A DNA stretch of 18,188 nt from JBIQLO01 sp044464175 (lineage in GTDB: Bacteria; Planctomycetota; Phycisphaerae; Tepidisphaerales; Tepidisphaeraceae), in NCBI GenBank assembly GCA_044464175.1, contig JBIQLO010000067.1:1-18188 (forward strand), written 5' to 3'. Numbering within the stretch: the stretch's first letter is position 1; every line of letters starts with the position of its first letter. A program made the position numbers and the translations under genes. The notes under the pieces were generated by a model. The model was not told the origin of the DNA. It saw nothing but the letters and a program-made list of their open reading frames with translations, and made no database searches. Positions 1 to 6,750 of the stretch are shown here, piece by piece.

Positions 1-5
1 GCTTC

Positions 6-21
6 TGGCACCGTGCTTGCA
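6..21 (+). promoter_or_regulatory. Sigma-54 (-24/-12) promoter of the PEP-CTERM gene
   Basis: TGGCAC at 6-11 and TTGCA at 17-21 are separated by 5 nt, exactly the RpoN consensus layout (GG at 7-8 and GC at 19-20, ten bases between them). Transcription would start near position 32 and leave a 5' leader of about 60 nt before the ATG at 95. The leader can form a small 5-bp stem (CCGCC 42-46 with GGCGG 55-59). Sigma-54 control of PEP-CTERM genes is known from other bacteria that use the PrsK/PrsR regulators. No activator binding site can be seen because the window begins here. Confidence 0.75.
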
Positions 22-94
22 TTGGTGTTTTCCGTTGAGCGCCGCCTTATCGGTGGCGGGATTATTTTGTGTCATCAACAGGCAAGGAGGACGC

Positions 95-808
95 ATGTGC
101 CGCTTTTCGCTACGACAAAAAGGAATGCTGATTGCCGCTGGTCTGGCCGCCCTGGGGCTGTCGGCCACCACGGCCAGCGCCGGCTCGGTGGTGCTGGGGG
201 ATTCGGGCTGGACGGCCTCGTGGGCCGACAGCGTTGATCCCTTTCTGGCAGTCAACGTGGACGGGATCACCGACTCCACCGTCTTTATCGAGAAATTCCT
301 GGACTATCACACCCCGGCCAACGCCGACGGGACTTTCGACACGGTCACCATCAATTTCCAGCAGACGCGGGCCGACGCCCTGCCGTTCATCGCCCTGAAC
401 GATGAATCGGTCGTCAACCACTCCGGCAGCGACTGGAGCGGCTTCCGCTTCACCCTCAACAACGCCACCTTCGACCCGTCCGCCAGCAATGTCGGACAGT
501 CCGGCGGCTTCTCGATCGACCCCTTCACCAACCACACCTTCTCCGCCGGCGACACCGTTCTGGATGTGAGCGGCGCGACGGTGGCGGATGGAGAGGTCTG
601 GTTCCCCGGCGTCGCCAGCGGCAACCTGATCGTCATCGCCCCCCAGTCGGCCAATACCAACCTGCCGGCCTTCTCGCTGGGTGAGACCCCCACCGGGCCG
701 GGTTCGCCCCCGGTCATTCCCCTGCCGCCGGCTTTCTGGAGCGGCTTGATCGGACTGGGCGGTCTGGGCCTGATCGGCGCCGGTCGCCGCGTGCGGAAGA
801 TGCTGTAA
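95..808 (+). CDS. PEP-CTERM-type sorted surface/exopolysaccharide-associated protein
   Basis: This is a secreted protein of 237 aa. I chose ATG 95 because AAGGAGG (84-90) lies 4 nt upstream; an in-frame ATG at 17 would fall inside the promoter and lacks a ribosome site. Residues 1-29 form a Sec signal peptide (LIAAGLAALGL core, probable cleavage after TASA at 29). The middle is a beta-rich, Asp/Asn/Thr-rich domain that I do not recognise. The C-terminus is tripartite like PEP-CTERM/VPLPA-CTERM sorting signals: a PLPPAFW motif at about residues 204-211, a Gly/Leu-rich transmembrane helix, then the basic tail RRVRKML. In such systems exosortase cleaves at the motif and the protein is exported with exopolysaccharide. 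No exosortase gene is in the window. The sigma-54 promoter upstream and the strong terminator downstream suggest a single-gene transcript. Function beyond surface display is unknown. Confidence 0.88.
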   Translation: MCRFSLRQKGMLIAAGLAALGLSATTASAGSVVLGDSGWTASWADSVDPFLAVNVDGITDSTVFIEKFLDYHTPANADGTFDTVTINFQQTRADALPFIALNDESVVNHSGSDWSGFRFTLNNATFDPSASNVGQSGGFSIDPFTNHTFSAGDTVLDVSGATVADGEVWFPGVASGNLIVIAPQSANTNLPAFSLGETPTGPGSPPVIPLPPAFWSGLIGLGGLGLIGAGRRVRKML

Positions 809-833
809 GCAATTCCGTCGGCCAAAAAAAAGA

Positions 834-896
834 GCCTCGCACGAAATAAGCGGTTGTTCCCGAAGGACTTCCGCTTATTTCGTGCGAGGCATTTTT
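834..896. terminator. Bidirectional hairpin terminator between convergent genes
   Basis: A perfect 20-bp inverted repeat (834-853 and 871-890) with a 17-nt loop is followed by ATTTTT on the plus side and preceded by a run of eight or more A (822-831), which reads as a U-tract on the minus strand. It lies 25 bp after the PEP-CTERM stop and 33 bp from the stop of the convergent pseudopilin gene, so it can end both transcripts. The left arm carries GAGCCTCGCACGAA, a variant of a motif that recurs twice more in this window. Confidence 0.85.
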
Positions 897-923
897 AACC
901 CGTCGATTAACGATTGGCGTTGC

Positions 924-1805
924 CTAGTGGCCGGACAGACGCCAGGGACCAAAATCCCGGTAGGCGTAGGATGGCTTGCCTTGAGCCGTCAGGACGGCCG
1001 TGGTGTAGGGGTATTCCAGCTCTTTCCAGCCCATGGCGGCCACGTGTCCGTCACAGAAGGCCACGTTCGCCATATGGCCATGACGATAGTCCACCCCGGT
1101 GTAGAGGCCGGTGGGTGGGGCGGTGCGGCTCTGGGTCAGGGTGACATAGTACCAGCCGCGCGGGGTGCCGCGGGTCGTGTCGGGGCTGGCGTAGAGGCTG
1201 TCGGCCATCAGCAGGCGGGTGGAGGGGTCTTTGATCTGGGAGATTCGGCGATAAGGAGGATAGGCGCTGGAGGAGAGATCCCCGCCGGCGACATAGCGGC
1301 TGATTCCGTAGGCGACATACGCCACGCCGGTCAGCCCGTTGCTGTTGTAGTTTTCCGGAAAGGCGGGGCACTGGAAGGGCCCGCGGGGGCTCACCCAGTC
1401 GCTGGTGGTGTAGAGATATTTGCCGTTGTAGGGGCTTTCCATGCCGCTGGTGTCGGCCAGGTAGGGCTTGAGCATGCTGACCCAGTAATAATCCTTCATC
1501 CCGGCGGGCATGTCCGAGGCGTTCTGTCCGAACCAATAATGGACGAACATCAGGGGCAACTGCCCCTTGTATTCCGTGGTGTAGGCGGTCCAGGCCATGG
1601 CGACCTGGCGGAGATTGCTGGCGCAGGCGACCCGTTTGGCCGATTCCCGGGCCTTGTTGAGCGCCGGCAGCAGCATCGCGATCAGGATCGCGATGATCCC
1701 GATGACGACCAGCAACTCGACCAGGGTGAAGCCGCGAAGCGAAGACAGGGAACGGATGTGCGGGACTTTGGCGTCCCGGTGCCGGCAAAATTGGGTACAG
1801 CTCAT
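924..1805 (-). CDS. Prepilin-type N-terminal cleavage/methylation domain protein with H-X9-DG motif
   Basis: This is a type IV pilin-like protein (pseudopilin) of 293 aa, the planctomycete-expanded family found in secretion pseudopili and at the cell surface. The prepilin peptidase site is RG/FTLVE with cleavage between G25 and F26, and Glu30 is the conserved +5 residue. A long hydrophobic helix follows (VVIGIIAILIAMLLPAL), then an extracellular domain. H242 followed nine residues later by D252-G253 is the family's H-X9-DG signature. The 25-residue leader with two Cys is unusually long; ATG 1805 has no clear Shine-Dalgarno, so translation could start downstream (a CTG at residue 20 is the only near candidate). 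It is monocistronic and convergent with the PEP-CTERM gene. A TATGAT box on the minus strand (1931-1926) is a possible -10, but I found no convincing -35. The substrate or partner is unknown. Confidence 0.9.
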   Translation of the reverse strand: MSCTQFCRHRDAKVPHIRSLSSLRGFTLVELLVVIGIIAILIAMLLPALNKARESAKRVACASNLRQVAMAWTAYTTEYKGQLPLMFVHYWFGQNASDMPAGMKDYYWVSMLKPYLADTSGMESPYNGKYLYTTSDWVSPRGPFQCPAFPENYNSNGLTGVAYVAYGISRYVAGGDLSSSAYPPYRRISQIKDPSTRLLMADSLYASPDTTRGTPRGWYYVTLTQSRTAPPTGLYTGVDYRHGHMANVAFCDGHVAAMGWKELEYPYTTAVLTAQGKPSYAYRDFGPWRLSGH

Positions 1806-2144
1806 AGGTGTCGATCAATGTTGGCGGCCGCCGGGCGACCGCATCCGGTGGTGCCCCCTGTACAACATCCCAGCCCGCCTGCCCCGCGGTTCTGACTGAT
1901 TCAGTCCCGGCAAGGCAGCGTCTTTATCATAGCGTGCAAATTAATCCAGTCCAGTAAAATCAGGAGCCTGAACAGTTTTGACGGGTGCTGAAGTTGAGCC
2001 CGGTTTGGGAAATGGCGTTCCCGCGCCTGATTCATCCAGGCAGGGACGATGGGCCTTCGGCGTGGGAGCCGCCGCAGGGCCCCTGTGGACGGCCTCGTCG
2101 AGGCCGCCCGGGGTCAGCGAAGATCGCCTACGAGGCTCCGATCG
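1806..2144. other. Gene-free stretch with a GC hairpin
   Basis: About 340 bp lie between the start of the pseudopilin gene and the stop of the 70-aa gene, both on the minus strand. The open frames here have poor composition and no ribosome sites. The only structure I see is a 7-bp stem with a 3-nt loop (CGGCCTC 2090-2096, GAGGCCG 2100-2106), 39 bp past the stop of the 70-aa gene. It has no U-tract, so it is at best a weak terminator. The part near 1920-1960 is more AT-rich and probably holds the pseudopilin promoter. Confidence 0.5.
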
Positions 2145-2357
2145 TCACCCCCCCTGCTTGTGCGGGGCGGTCAGGTAGTGCAACAGCCCGTTGTGCCGCT
2201 CGGCCTCTTTGGGGGCATCGTGGCGCAGCAGCGACCAGGCCTCGCCGGCGAAGGTGCAGGCCTCGTCCCGCTTGCCCGCCGCCGCCAGTTCGCGCAAAGC
2301 CCGCACCAGCAGCTTGTTGAGATTCGTCAATGTCTCGGCGTCAATGGATTGGCTCAT
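2145..2357 (-). CDS. Small conserved-looking hypothetical protein (70 aa)
   Basis: The chosen start is the ATG at 2357, giving MSQSIDAETLTNLNKLL. Upstream sequence in the same frame is repeat-rich intergenic DNA plus recG antisense, so longer versions are not credible. The protein is soluble and largely helical: an amphipathic N-terminal half (LNKLLVRALRELAAAGKRDEA) and a second helix around AGEAWSLLRHDAPKEAERH, with no signal peptide, Cys pair or membrane segment. The helix-turn-helix layout resembles a single TPR-like hairpin, but this is only an impression. It lies 88 bp downstream of recG on the same strand and could be cotranscribed with it. No function is assigned. Confidence 0.72.
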   Translation of the reverse strand: MSQSIDAETLTNLNKLLVRALRELAAAGKRDEACTFAGEAWSLLRHDAPKEAERHNGLLHYLTAPHKQGG

Positions 2358-2417
2358 GGAATCGAACTCCGTGACGCATTGTAGGCAGCCCCCATGATCC
2401 CAGGTTCCAAGATCCCC

Positions 2418-2435
2418 AATCCAAAATCCAAAATC
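2418..2435. repeat. Heptamer tandem repeat, unit AATCCAA
   Basis: Two and a half perfect copies of AATCCAA (2418-2424, 2425-2431, 2432-2435) lie between recG and the 70-aa gene. Short heptamer arrays of this kind are known as dispersed intergenic repeats in several bacterial groups, including cyanobacteria (STRRs). Confidence 0.6.
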
Positions 2436-2445
2436 GTTCGTCCCC

Positions 2446-4527
2446 TTACCCGATCTGGGCCAGGGGCAGGGTGTCCCCAAATTGCTGGACCAGCGCCTCC
2501 CGCAGGGGGCGCCGGGCAGGGTCGGCCAGGCGCGGGTCGGACGCCAGGAGCGCCAGGGCATCTTCGCGGGCCTGCTGGAGCAGGTCGGTCTCGCTGGAGA
2601 GGTCGGCCAGCTTGAACTCCGGCAGGCCGTGCTGGCGGGTGCCGAAAAATTCCCCCGGCCCGCGGAGCTTCAGGTCCATTTCGGCGATCTCGAAACCGTC
2701 GTTGGTCTGGGTCATCGCCTTGAGGCGGGCGGCGGCCGATTCGGTGGGCGCATCCCCCAGCAGCAGGCAATAGGAGACCTCCCCCCCCCGCCCGACGCGC
2801 CCGCGCAGCTGGTGCAATTGCGAGAGGCCGAACCGCCCCGCCTCGTCGATCAGGATCACCGTGGCGTTGGGCACGTCGATCCCCACTTCGATCACCGTCG
2901 TCGCCACGATCGCGTCCAGCCGGTGCCCGCGGAAGTCGGCCATTGTCTGCTGCTTCTCCTCGGTCTTCATCTGCCCGTGCAGCATCGCCAGGCGCAGCCC
3001 GGCCAGCGGGCCCTGGCTCAGCCGCTGAAACTCCTTTTTCACGCTGCGCGACTCGGCCGTGCCCTGGTCCTCGATCTGCGGGACGACAATGTAGGCCTGC
3101 CGCCCCGCCTCGACCTGGCCGCGCAGGAAGGCGTAAGCCTCCTTCGACTGGTTGGCCGTGAACCATCGTGTCTTGATCGGCTTGCGCCCCGGCGGCAGCT
3201 CGTCGATGACGCTGAAGGCGAAATCGGCGAAATAGCTCAGCGCCAGCGTGCGCGGGATCGGCGTGGCGGTCATCACCAGATAGTGCGGGCTCATGCCCTT
3301 GCTCTTGAGGGTGGCCCGCTGCAGCACGCCCAGCTTGTGCTGCTCATCCACCACCACCAGCCCCAGGTTGGCAAAGTCGATCCCCTGCTGCAGCAGCGCC
3401 TGGGTGCCGACGGCGATGTGGATCTCCCCCTCGCCCAGCGCCCGCAGCAATGCAGCGCCACCCCCCCGCCGCGTGCGCCCCGTGAACAACTCGATGCGAA
3501 CACTGGAGTCGCGCAACAGTTTGCGCAGCGTCAGGTAATGCTGCTCGGCCAGGATTTCCGTGGGGGCGAGCAGCGCGGCCTGCGTGCGGTTGGCGACGGC
3601 CACGAGCATGGCGTAGACCGCCACCGCCGTCTTGCCGCTGCCCACATCCCCCTGCAGGAGGCGGTTCATCGGCTTGCCGCTTTGCAGGTCATGGAGGATT
3701 TCCCAGGTGCTGCGGCGCTGGGCCTGGGTCATGTCGAAGGCGAAGCGCCGGCGGATGCGGGCGTCGAGCAGCTTGTCGGCCCGCAGCATCGGCGCCGACA
3801 GGTGCGCTTCCCGCTGGCGCTTGGAGAGGCCCAGCGCCAACTGCATCAGCATCAGCTCGTCATAGACCAGCCGCCGGCGCGCGGCCATCGCCTGGCGCAT
3901 GTCGGCGGGGCGATGCACATCATGCCACGCCTGGCGGCGGGGGATCAGCCCGCGCTTTTTGAGCAGTTCCGGCGGAAACCATTCCTCGATGGCCCCCAGG
4001 GCGGCCGGCAGGTGGTCGGCGATGATCTGCTCGATGATATTGCTGGGGAGTTTGGCTGTGGCGGGATAGATGGGGCGGAACTTGGATTCGGCGATAACGC
4101 CCGTCTCCTCGGTGATGACCTCGAATTTGGGGTTGGCCATCCGGGGCATATCCCGGAAGAAGGTGACCTTGCCGCGCACCCGGAGCTGCTGGCCGGGATG
4201 GATGATCCGGCGCAGATAGCTGCCGTTGAACCAGGTGAGCGCCAGGGCATCCCGCCCATCATCCAGGGTGGCCTCGAAGCGCGGATGGGGTCGGCGGGCG
4301 ATGTAATCGACCGCCACCACCTCCCCGCGGGCGCTCTGGATGCCGTTGGAGGAGAGCTGGGCGATGGGCAACTCGGCCGACTCGTGCTGGTAGGTGCGCG
4401 GGAAATACCCCAACAGGTCGCGCAGCGTGTGAATCTCCAACGCGGCCAGGTGCTTGAGGCGGGCGGGGGTGATCCCCCCTACCGCACTGAGCGGGCGATC
4501 CAGAGGTTGGGCGGAGACTTGGGTCAT
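2446..4527 (-). CDS. recG: ATP-dependent DNA helicase RecG
   Basis: RecG (693 aa, normal family length) is a superfamily 2 helicase that regresses stalled replication forks and processes branched recombination intermediates in the cytoplasm. The N-terminal wedge/OB domain spans roughly residues 1-170 (VGGITPARLKHL start, HPRFEATLDDGRDALALTWFN OB strands). Helicase motifs follow in order: Walker A GDVGSGKT 293-300, DEQH 394-397, TATPIPRT from 420, TTVIEVGIDVPN near 553-564 and QLRGRVGR 573-580. The C-terminal region carries the usual RecG extension. Where many RecG proteins have DEQHRFGV, this one has DEQHKLGV, a mild substitution. ATG 4527 is preceded by AGGGA. The gene follows the RDD protein by 72 bp on the same strand, so the two may share a transcript. 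All key residues are intact. Confidence 0.97.
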   Translation of the reverse strand: MTQVSAQPLDRPLSAVGGITPARLKHLAALEIHTLRDLLGYFPRTYQHESAELPIAQLSSNGIQSARGEVVAVDYIARRPHPRFEATLDDGRDALALTWFNGSYLRRIIHPGQQLRVRGKVTFFRDMPRMANPKFEVITEETGVIAESKFRPIYPATAKLPSNIIEQIIADHLPAALGAIEEWFPPELLKKRGLIPRRQAWHDVHRPADMRQAMAARRRLVYDELMLMQLALGLSKRQREAHLSAPMLRADKLLDARIRRRFAFDMTQAQRRSTWEILHDLQSGKPMNRLLQGDVGSGKTAVAVYAMLVAVANRTQAALLAPTEILAEQHYLTLRKLLRDSSVRIELFTGRTRRGGGAALLRALGEGEIHIAVGTQALLQQGIDFANLGLVVVDEQHKLGVLQRATLKSKGMSPHYLVMTATPIPRTLALSYFADFAFSVIDELPPGRKPIKTRWFTANQSKEAYAFLRGQVEAGRQAYIVVPQIEDQGTAESRSVKKEFQRLSQGPLAGLRLAMLHGQMKTEEKQQTMADFRGHRLDAIVATTVIEVGIDVPNATVILIDEAGRFGLSQLHQLRGRVGRGGEVSYCLLLGDAPTESAAARLKAMTQTNDGFEIAEMDLKLRGPGEFFGTRQHGLPEFKLADLSSETDLLQQAREDALALLASDPRLADPARRPLREALVQQFGDTLPLAQIG

Positions 4528-4599
4528 TCATCCCTATCCAGGCGGCGAGCGGGCCCCTGTCCGCCGCGCGGCGAACAAATGCAACTGTTTGCCCTACCA

Positions 4600-5274
4600 T
4601 CACTTACGAACAATAAGGGTCTTAGCCAGCAGGTCGTGCAGCGCCTGCTTGCGTTCTGTAAACCCGGCCATGATGAATCCGATCATAAGAATAAAGGCCG
4701 AGAGAACTTTGCCCAGATTCCGGCCCATCGCCTGTCCGAAGCCGATCCGCCTCCCGTTCAGGTCCGTCACCTTCAGCCCGACAAGCTGTTTGCCGACCGT
4801 TCCCTGCCATGCGGAACTTTCCATGAGGCCGAAATATAGCCAGATTCCGATCCACAGCACAATGGGTTGGGCGAGATGGAGGTAGGCTCGCGACGGTGGA
4901 TGTCCAGCCAACACGAAGAACCCTAAACCCCAGGCGCCTGCCAGAAGGATGGTCTGCGCGATCCAGATCAGGAGGTAGTCCAGCAGGTACGCCAGGAAGC
5001 GCAACCAGAACCCGGCATAAGGGTGCGGCACCAGGGGAGTCTGGTATTCAATCACCCCGCCCGGGGCGGCGGGCGGCATGGCGGCCCAGGTTGCCCCCCC
5101 CGCCGGGGCGAGGACCGGCAGCGTGCCGGCCTGCACCCACTGGGGCATTCCCTCGGTCCAGACCAGGGCATTGAGCCCCAGTTCTCCGGCCGCCAGTTTG
5201 CGCTGCAGTTCGGCCAGCGGGACCGGGCCCTGCTGCTGGTTGTTTTGCGCGAAATACCACGACAGGTCGGACAT
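4600..5274 (-). CDS. GYF-domain / RDD family membrane protein
   Basis: This 224-aa protein has two modules. Residues 1-55 form a GYF_2-like domain (WYFAQNNQQQGPVPLAELQ, then LVWTEGMPQWVQAG), a small fold that typically binds proline-rich peptides. A Pro/Ala linker follows. Residues 86-224 are an RDD domain: Arg92 and Asp99 in the first helix (FWLRFLAYLLDYLL), a second membrane segment near 131-150, the GTVGKQLVGLKVTDLNGRRIGFGQA signature region, and a third helix near 188-205. The family sits in the inner membrane; some members have been linked to ion or sodium/proton transport, but most have no known substrate. The start is supported by AGGAG (5279-5283) 4 nt upstream of ATG 5274. The GYF-RDD fusion is common in planctomycetes and related groups. 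Confidence 0.9.
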   Translation of the reverse strand: MSDLSWYFAQNNQQQGPVPLAELQRKLAAGELGLNALVWTEGMPQWVQAGTLPVLAPAGGATWAAMPPAAPGGVIEYQTPLVPHPYAGFWLRFLAYLLDYLLIWIAQTILLAGAWGLGFFVLAGHPPSRAYLHLAQPIVLWIGIWLYFGLMESSAWQGTVGKQLVGLKVTDLNGRRIGFGQAMGRNLGKVLSAFILMIGFIMAGFTERKQALHDLLAKTLIVRK

Positions 5275-5404
5275 GGAGCTCCTGAAAACGTTGGCCTTTT
5301 AGCTTATTCCGGGCCGGCGGCGGCGTCAATTTTTTAATTAGGGAGGCGTTCGCTGGGGCAGTGTCAATATAAATTTTACCCCCCCCCTTCTGGTAAAATG
5401 GGTA

Positions 5405-5428
5405 AAAATGTTCCGCGCGGAACATTTT
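5405..5428. promoter_or_regulatory. parS-like palindrome 1 (CGCG-centred variant)
   Basis: A perfect 24-bp palindrome has the core TGTTCCGCGCGGAACA at 5409-5424. It matches the general bacterial parS consensus TGTTTCACGTGAAACA at 12 of 16 positions, and all four differences are symmetric transitions. It lies in an AT-rich patch of the parB-RDD intergenic region, just after a 7-bp stem (TTTTACC 5374-5380, GGTAAAA 5392-5398) that encloses a run of nine C. Two further copies occur beside parB. Confidence 0.72.
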
Positions 5429-5477
5429 GTTTTTTGGCAGCCCCCCTGCCTGGTCCATGATCGGTGCGGTTGGGGCT

Positions 5478-5499
5478 GGGCGGGGTCGCGATCCCGCCC
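5478..5499. repeat. Near-perfect GC palindrome between two parS-like sites
   Basis: A 22-bp palindrome with one mismatched pair consists of GGGCGGG (5478-5484) and CCCGCCC (5493-5499) around TCGCGA (5486-5491). It lies 42 bp past the parB stop, on the parB transcript side, and could act as a transcription-pausing hairpin; no U-tract follows it. It might also be a protein-binding site within the centromere-like region. Confidence 0.45.
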
Positions 5500-5520
5500 A
5501 AAGAGAATGGCTTAATTAAA

Positions 5521-5540
5521 AATATTCCGCGCGGAACATT
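5521..5540. promoter_or_regulatory. parS-like palindrome 2, abutting the parB stop
   Basis: The core 5523-5538 reads TATTCCGCGCGGAACA, one base from the other two copies. Its last base is adjacent to the parB stop codon complement (5541-5543). On the minus strand it is followed by ATTTTTAATTA, so it could also serve as a weak terminator for parB. The matching copy upstream of parB makes a ParB-binding role more likely. Confidence 0.68.
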
Positions 5541-6455
5541 TCACTCTTCGATCTGCACGCCCAGGCGCTCCAGTAGGGTATCGAACTGGTCCAGGGAGGT
5601 GTAATGGAGGACGATTCGCCCCTTCCCCTTGGCGCCCGAGCGGATTTGGGTGCGCACCCCGACCTGGCGGGTGATGGAGCGTTCCAGCTCCTGGAGATGA
5701 GCCGAGGGAGGCGTTTTGGACGGCGGGGGGGTGGACCCGGCTGGCGATTGGGTCAGGCGCTCCAAGTTGCGAACGGAGAGGCCCTGGGTGATCGCCAGCT
5801 CCGACAGGCGCAACTGCTGGGCCTCGGGCAGTCCGGCCAGCAGCTTGGCGTGACTGGCCGAGAGCCGCCCATCGGCGACCTTCTCCCGCACGGCCGGCGC
5901 CAATTCCAGCAGGCGCAGGAAATTGGCGATAGTGGAGCGGTCTTCCCCCAGTCGTCCGGCCAGTTCGTTCTGGGTCAGACCCAGTTGTTCCATGAGGAAC
6001 TGGTAGGCGGACGCCCGGTCCACGGGGTTCAGATCCTCCCGCTGGACATTTTCAATCAGGGCGAGCTGGGCCTGCGTGAGGGGATCGACGTTGCGGATAA
6101 TGGCCGGCAGATCGGTCAGCCCGGCCCGCTGGGCGGCGCGCCAGCGGCGTTCGCCGGCGATCAGCTCATATTGTCCCTCTCCGACCGGTCGGACGAGGAT
6201 CGGCTGGATCAGCCCGTTGGTCTGCAGGCTGGCCGCCAGCTCCGCCAAGGCCGTCTCGTTGAACTGTTTGCGCGGCTGGTGGGGATTGGGAACGATTTGG
6301 GCCAGGGGGATGGTGCGCACCGTCACATCCGGCGGCAGCCCGGTGGAGTCGGGGGCGGGGGCGTCGAGGGGTTGGGCCTCCACCTCCTGGGCAGGGGGGT
6401 TCAACGACATCAGGCTGCTCAGTCCTCGGCCCAGACGCGGCTTGGATTTGCTCAT
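5541..6455 (-). CDS. parB: Chromosome-partitioning protein ParB (CTP-dependent DNA clamp)
   Basis: ParB (304 aa) binds parS, loads as a CTP-gated clamp and spreads on DNA for origin segregation and SMC loading. The start is ATG 6455 (MSKSKPRLGRGLSSLM), preceded by AAAGGA (6463-6468); the frame upstream is open only through repeat DNA. Residues 6-15 (PRLGRGLSSL) are the conserved N-terminal box that in homologs stimulates ParA ATPase. The CTP-binding motifs are GERRWRAAQRAG at 101-112 and ENVQREDLNPVD at 135-146. A helix-turn-helix for parS reading lies near 160-185 (TQNELAGRLGEDRSTIANFLRLL). After a Pro-rich linker (239-251) comes the C-terminal dimerisation domain. No parA is beside it: the upstream neighbour is a divergent lacI gene. 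Three parS-like palindromes lie around the gene. Confidence 0.95.
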   Translation of the reverse strand: MSKSKPRLGRGLSSLMSLNPPAQEVEAQPLDAPAPDSTGLPPDVTVRTIPLAQIVPNPHQPRKQFNETALAELAASLQTNGLIQPILVRPVGEGQYELIAGERRWRAAQRAGLTDLPAIIRNVDPLTQAQLALIENVQREDLNPVDRASAYQFLMEQLGLTQNELAGRLGEDRSTIANFLRLLELAPAVREKVADGRLSASHAKLLAGLPEAQQLRLSELAITQGLSVRNLERLTQSPAGSTPPPSKTPPSAHLQELERSITRQVGVRTQIRSGAKGKGRIVLHYTSLDQFDTLLERLGVQIEE

Positions 6456-6474
6456 CGGCGGTTCCTTTATTGAA

Positions 6475-6494
6475 AATGTTCCGCGCGGAACATT
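6475..6494. promoter_or_regulatory. parS-like palindrome 3, upstream of the parB start
   Basis: A perfect 20-bp palindrome with core TGTTCCGCGCGGAACA (6477-6492) is identical to the core at 5409-5424. It sits 19-39 bp upstream of the parB ATG and only a few bases before the Shine-Dalgarno, so ParB bound here could also repress its own gene. Confidence 0.72.
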
Positions 6495-6534
6495 ACCCGC
6501 GGCAGGGGGGTGAAGGCAAGAATGGAAGGGGTTG

Positions 6535-6569
6535 TTTGTTGCTTGTGACTTGTTGCTGATTGCTGGTTG
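6535..6569. repeat. Degenerate heptamer array, unit close to CTTGTTG
   Basis: Five consecutive heptamers without gaps are TTTGTTG, CTTGTGA, CTTGTTG, CTGATTG and CTGGTTG. The array lies in the parB-lacI divergent intergenic region. It keeps an exact period of seven although the units have diverged, as in old short tandemly repeated repetitive sequences. Confidence 0.65.
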
Positions 6570-6675
6570 CCTATTCCCTGCAGGTCGGCTGTATGAGTAA
6601 ATAGCCTGCAAGGAACCAGTGATAAGGGACAAGCGGCAGTTGTAAGGCTTTTGAGCGGGTATTGGCCCCGCGCCC

Positions 6676-6687
6676 GGAAAATTTTCC
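6676..6687. promoter_or_regulatory. 12-bp palindrome abutting the -35 box of the lacI promoter
   Basis: GGAAAATTTTCC is a perfect palindrome whose last base touches the TTGACA box at 6688. Its A/T centre lies where an UP element would contact RNA polymerase alpha subunits. A second regulator site is the alternative. Confidence 0.45.
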
Positions 6688-6716
6688 TTGACAGGGCAAG
6701 CGGGATTTCATAGCGT
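6688..6716 (+). promoter_or_regulatory. Sigma-70 promoter of the lacI-type gene
   Basis: A consensus -35 TTGACA (6688-6693) is followed after 17 nt by TAGCGT (6711-6716), which keeps the three most important -10 positions (T1, A2, T6). Transcription would start near 6723 and give a short leader before ATG 6751. The -10 is overlapped by the operator at 6710-6740. Confidence 0.7.
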
Positions 6717-6740
6717 TGTGAGTGCGATTCACAACGTTAT
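6710..6740. promoter_or_regulatory. LacI-family operator overlapping the -10 and start region
   Basis: The inverted repeat has the arms ATAGCGTTGTGA (6710-6721) and TCACAACGTTAT (6729-6740), with one mismatch in twelve and a 7-nt spacer containing GCG. Its size, its dyad symmetry and its position over the -10 and transcription start fit an autoregulatory operator for the gene that follows. No second copy was found upstream of the glycosidase or sialidase genes in this window. Confidence 0.68.
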
Positions 6741-6750
6741 GGAGCCTTCC

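Noticed and set aside
17..94. Earlier ATG for the PEP-CTERM protein
   Set aside because: It lies inside the -12 element of the sigma-54 promoter and has no ribosome site, whereas ATG 95 has AAGGAGG.
882..1895. Long plus-strand open frame opposite the pseudopilin gene
   Set aside because: It is antisense to a clear pilin-family gene, runs through the terminator arm, and its translation is low-complexity Gly/Val/His with no family features.
2482..4839. 785-aa plus-strand open frame opposite recG
   Set aside because: It mirrors RecG codons and extends into the RDD gene; Gln/Arg/His-rich composition is typical of antisense frames in GC-rich DNA.
5374..5428. parS-like palindrome 1 read as a simple terminator
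   Set aside because: T-runs flank it on both sides, but the stem without a loop is short and the identical core upstream of the parB start cannot be a parB terminator.
6456..6632. Upstream extension of parB
   Set aside because: The extra residues come from the heptamer array and the parS-like palindrome; ParB homologs start at the KPRLGRGLSSL box, and AAAGGA precedes ATG 6455.
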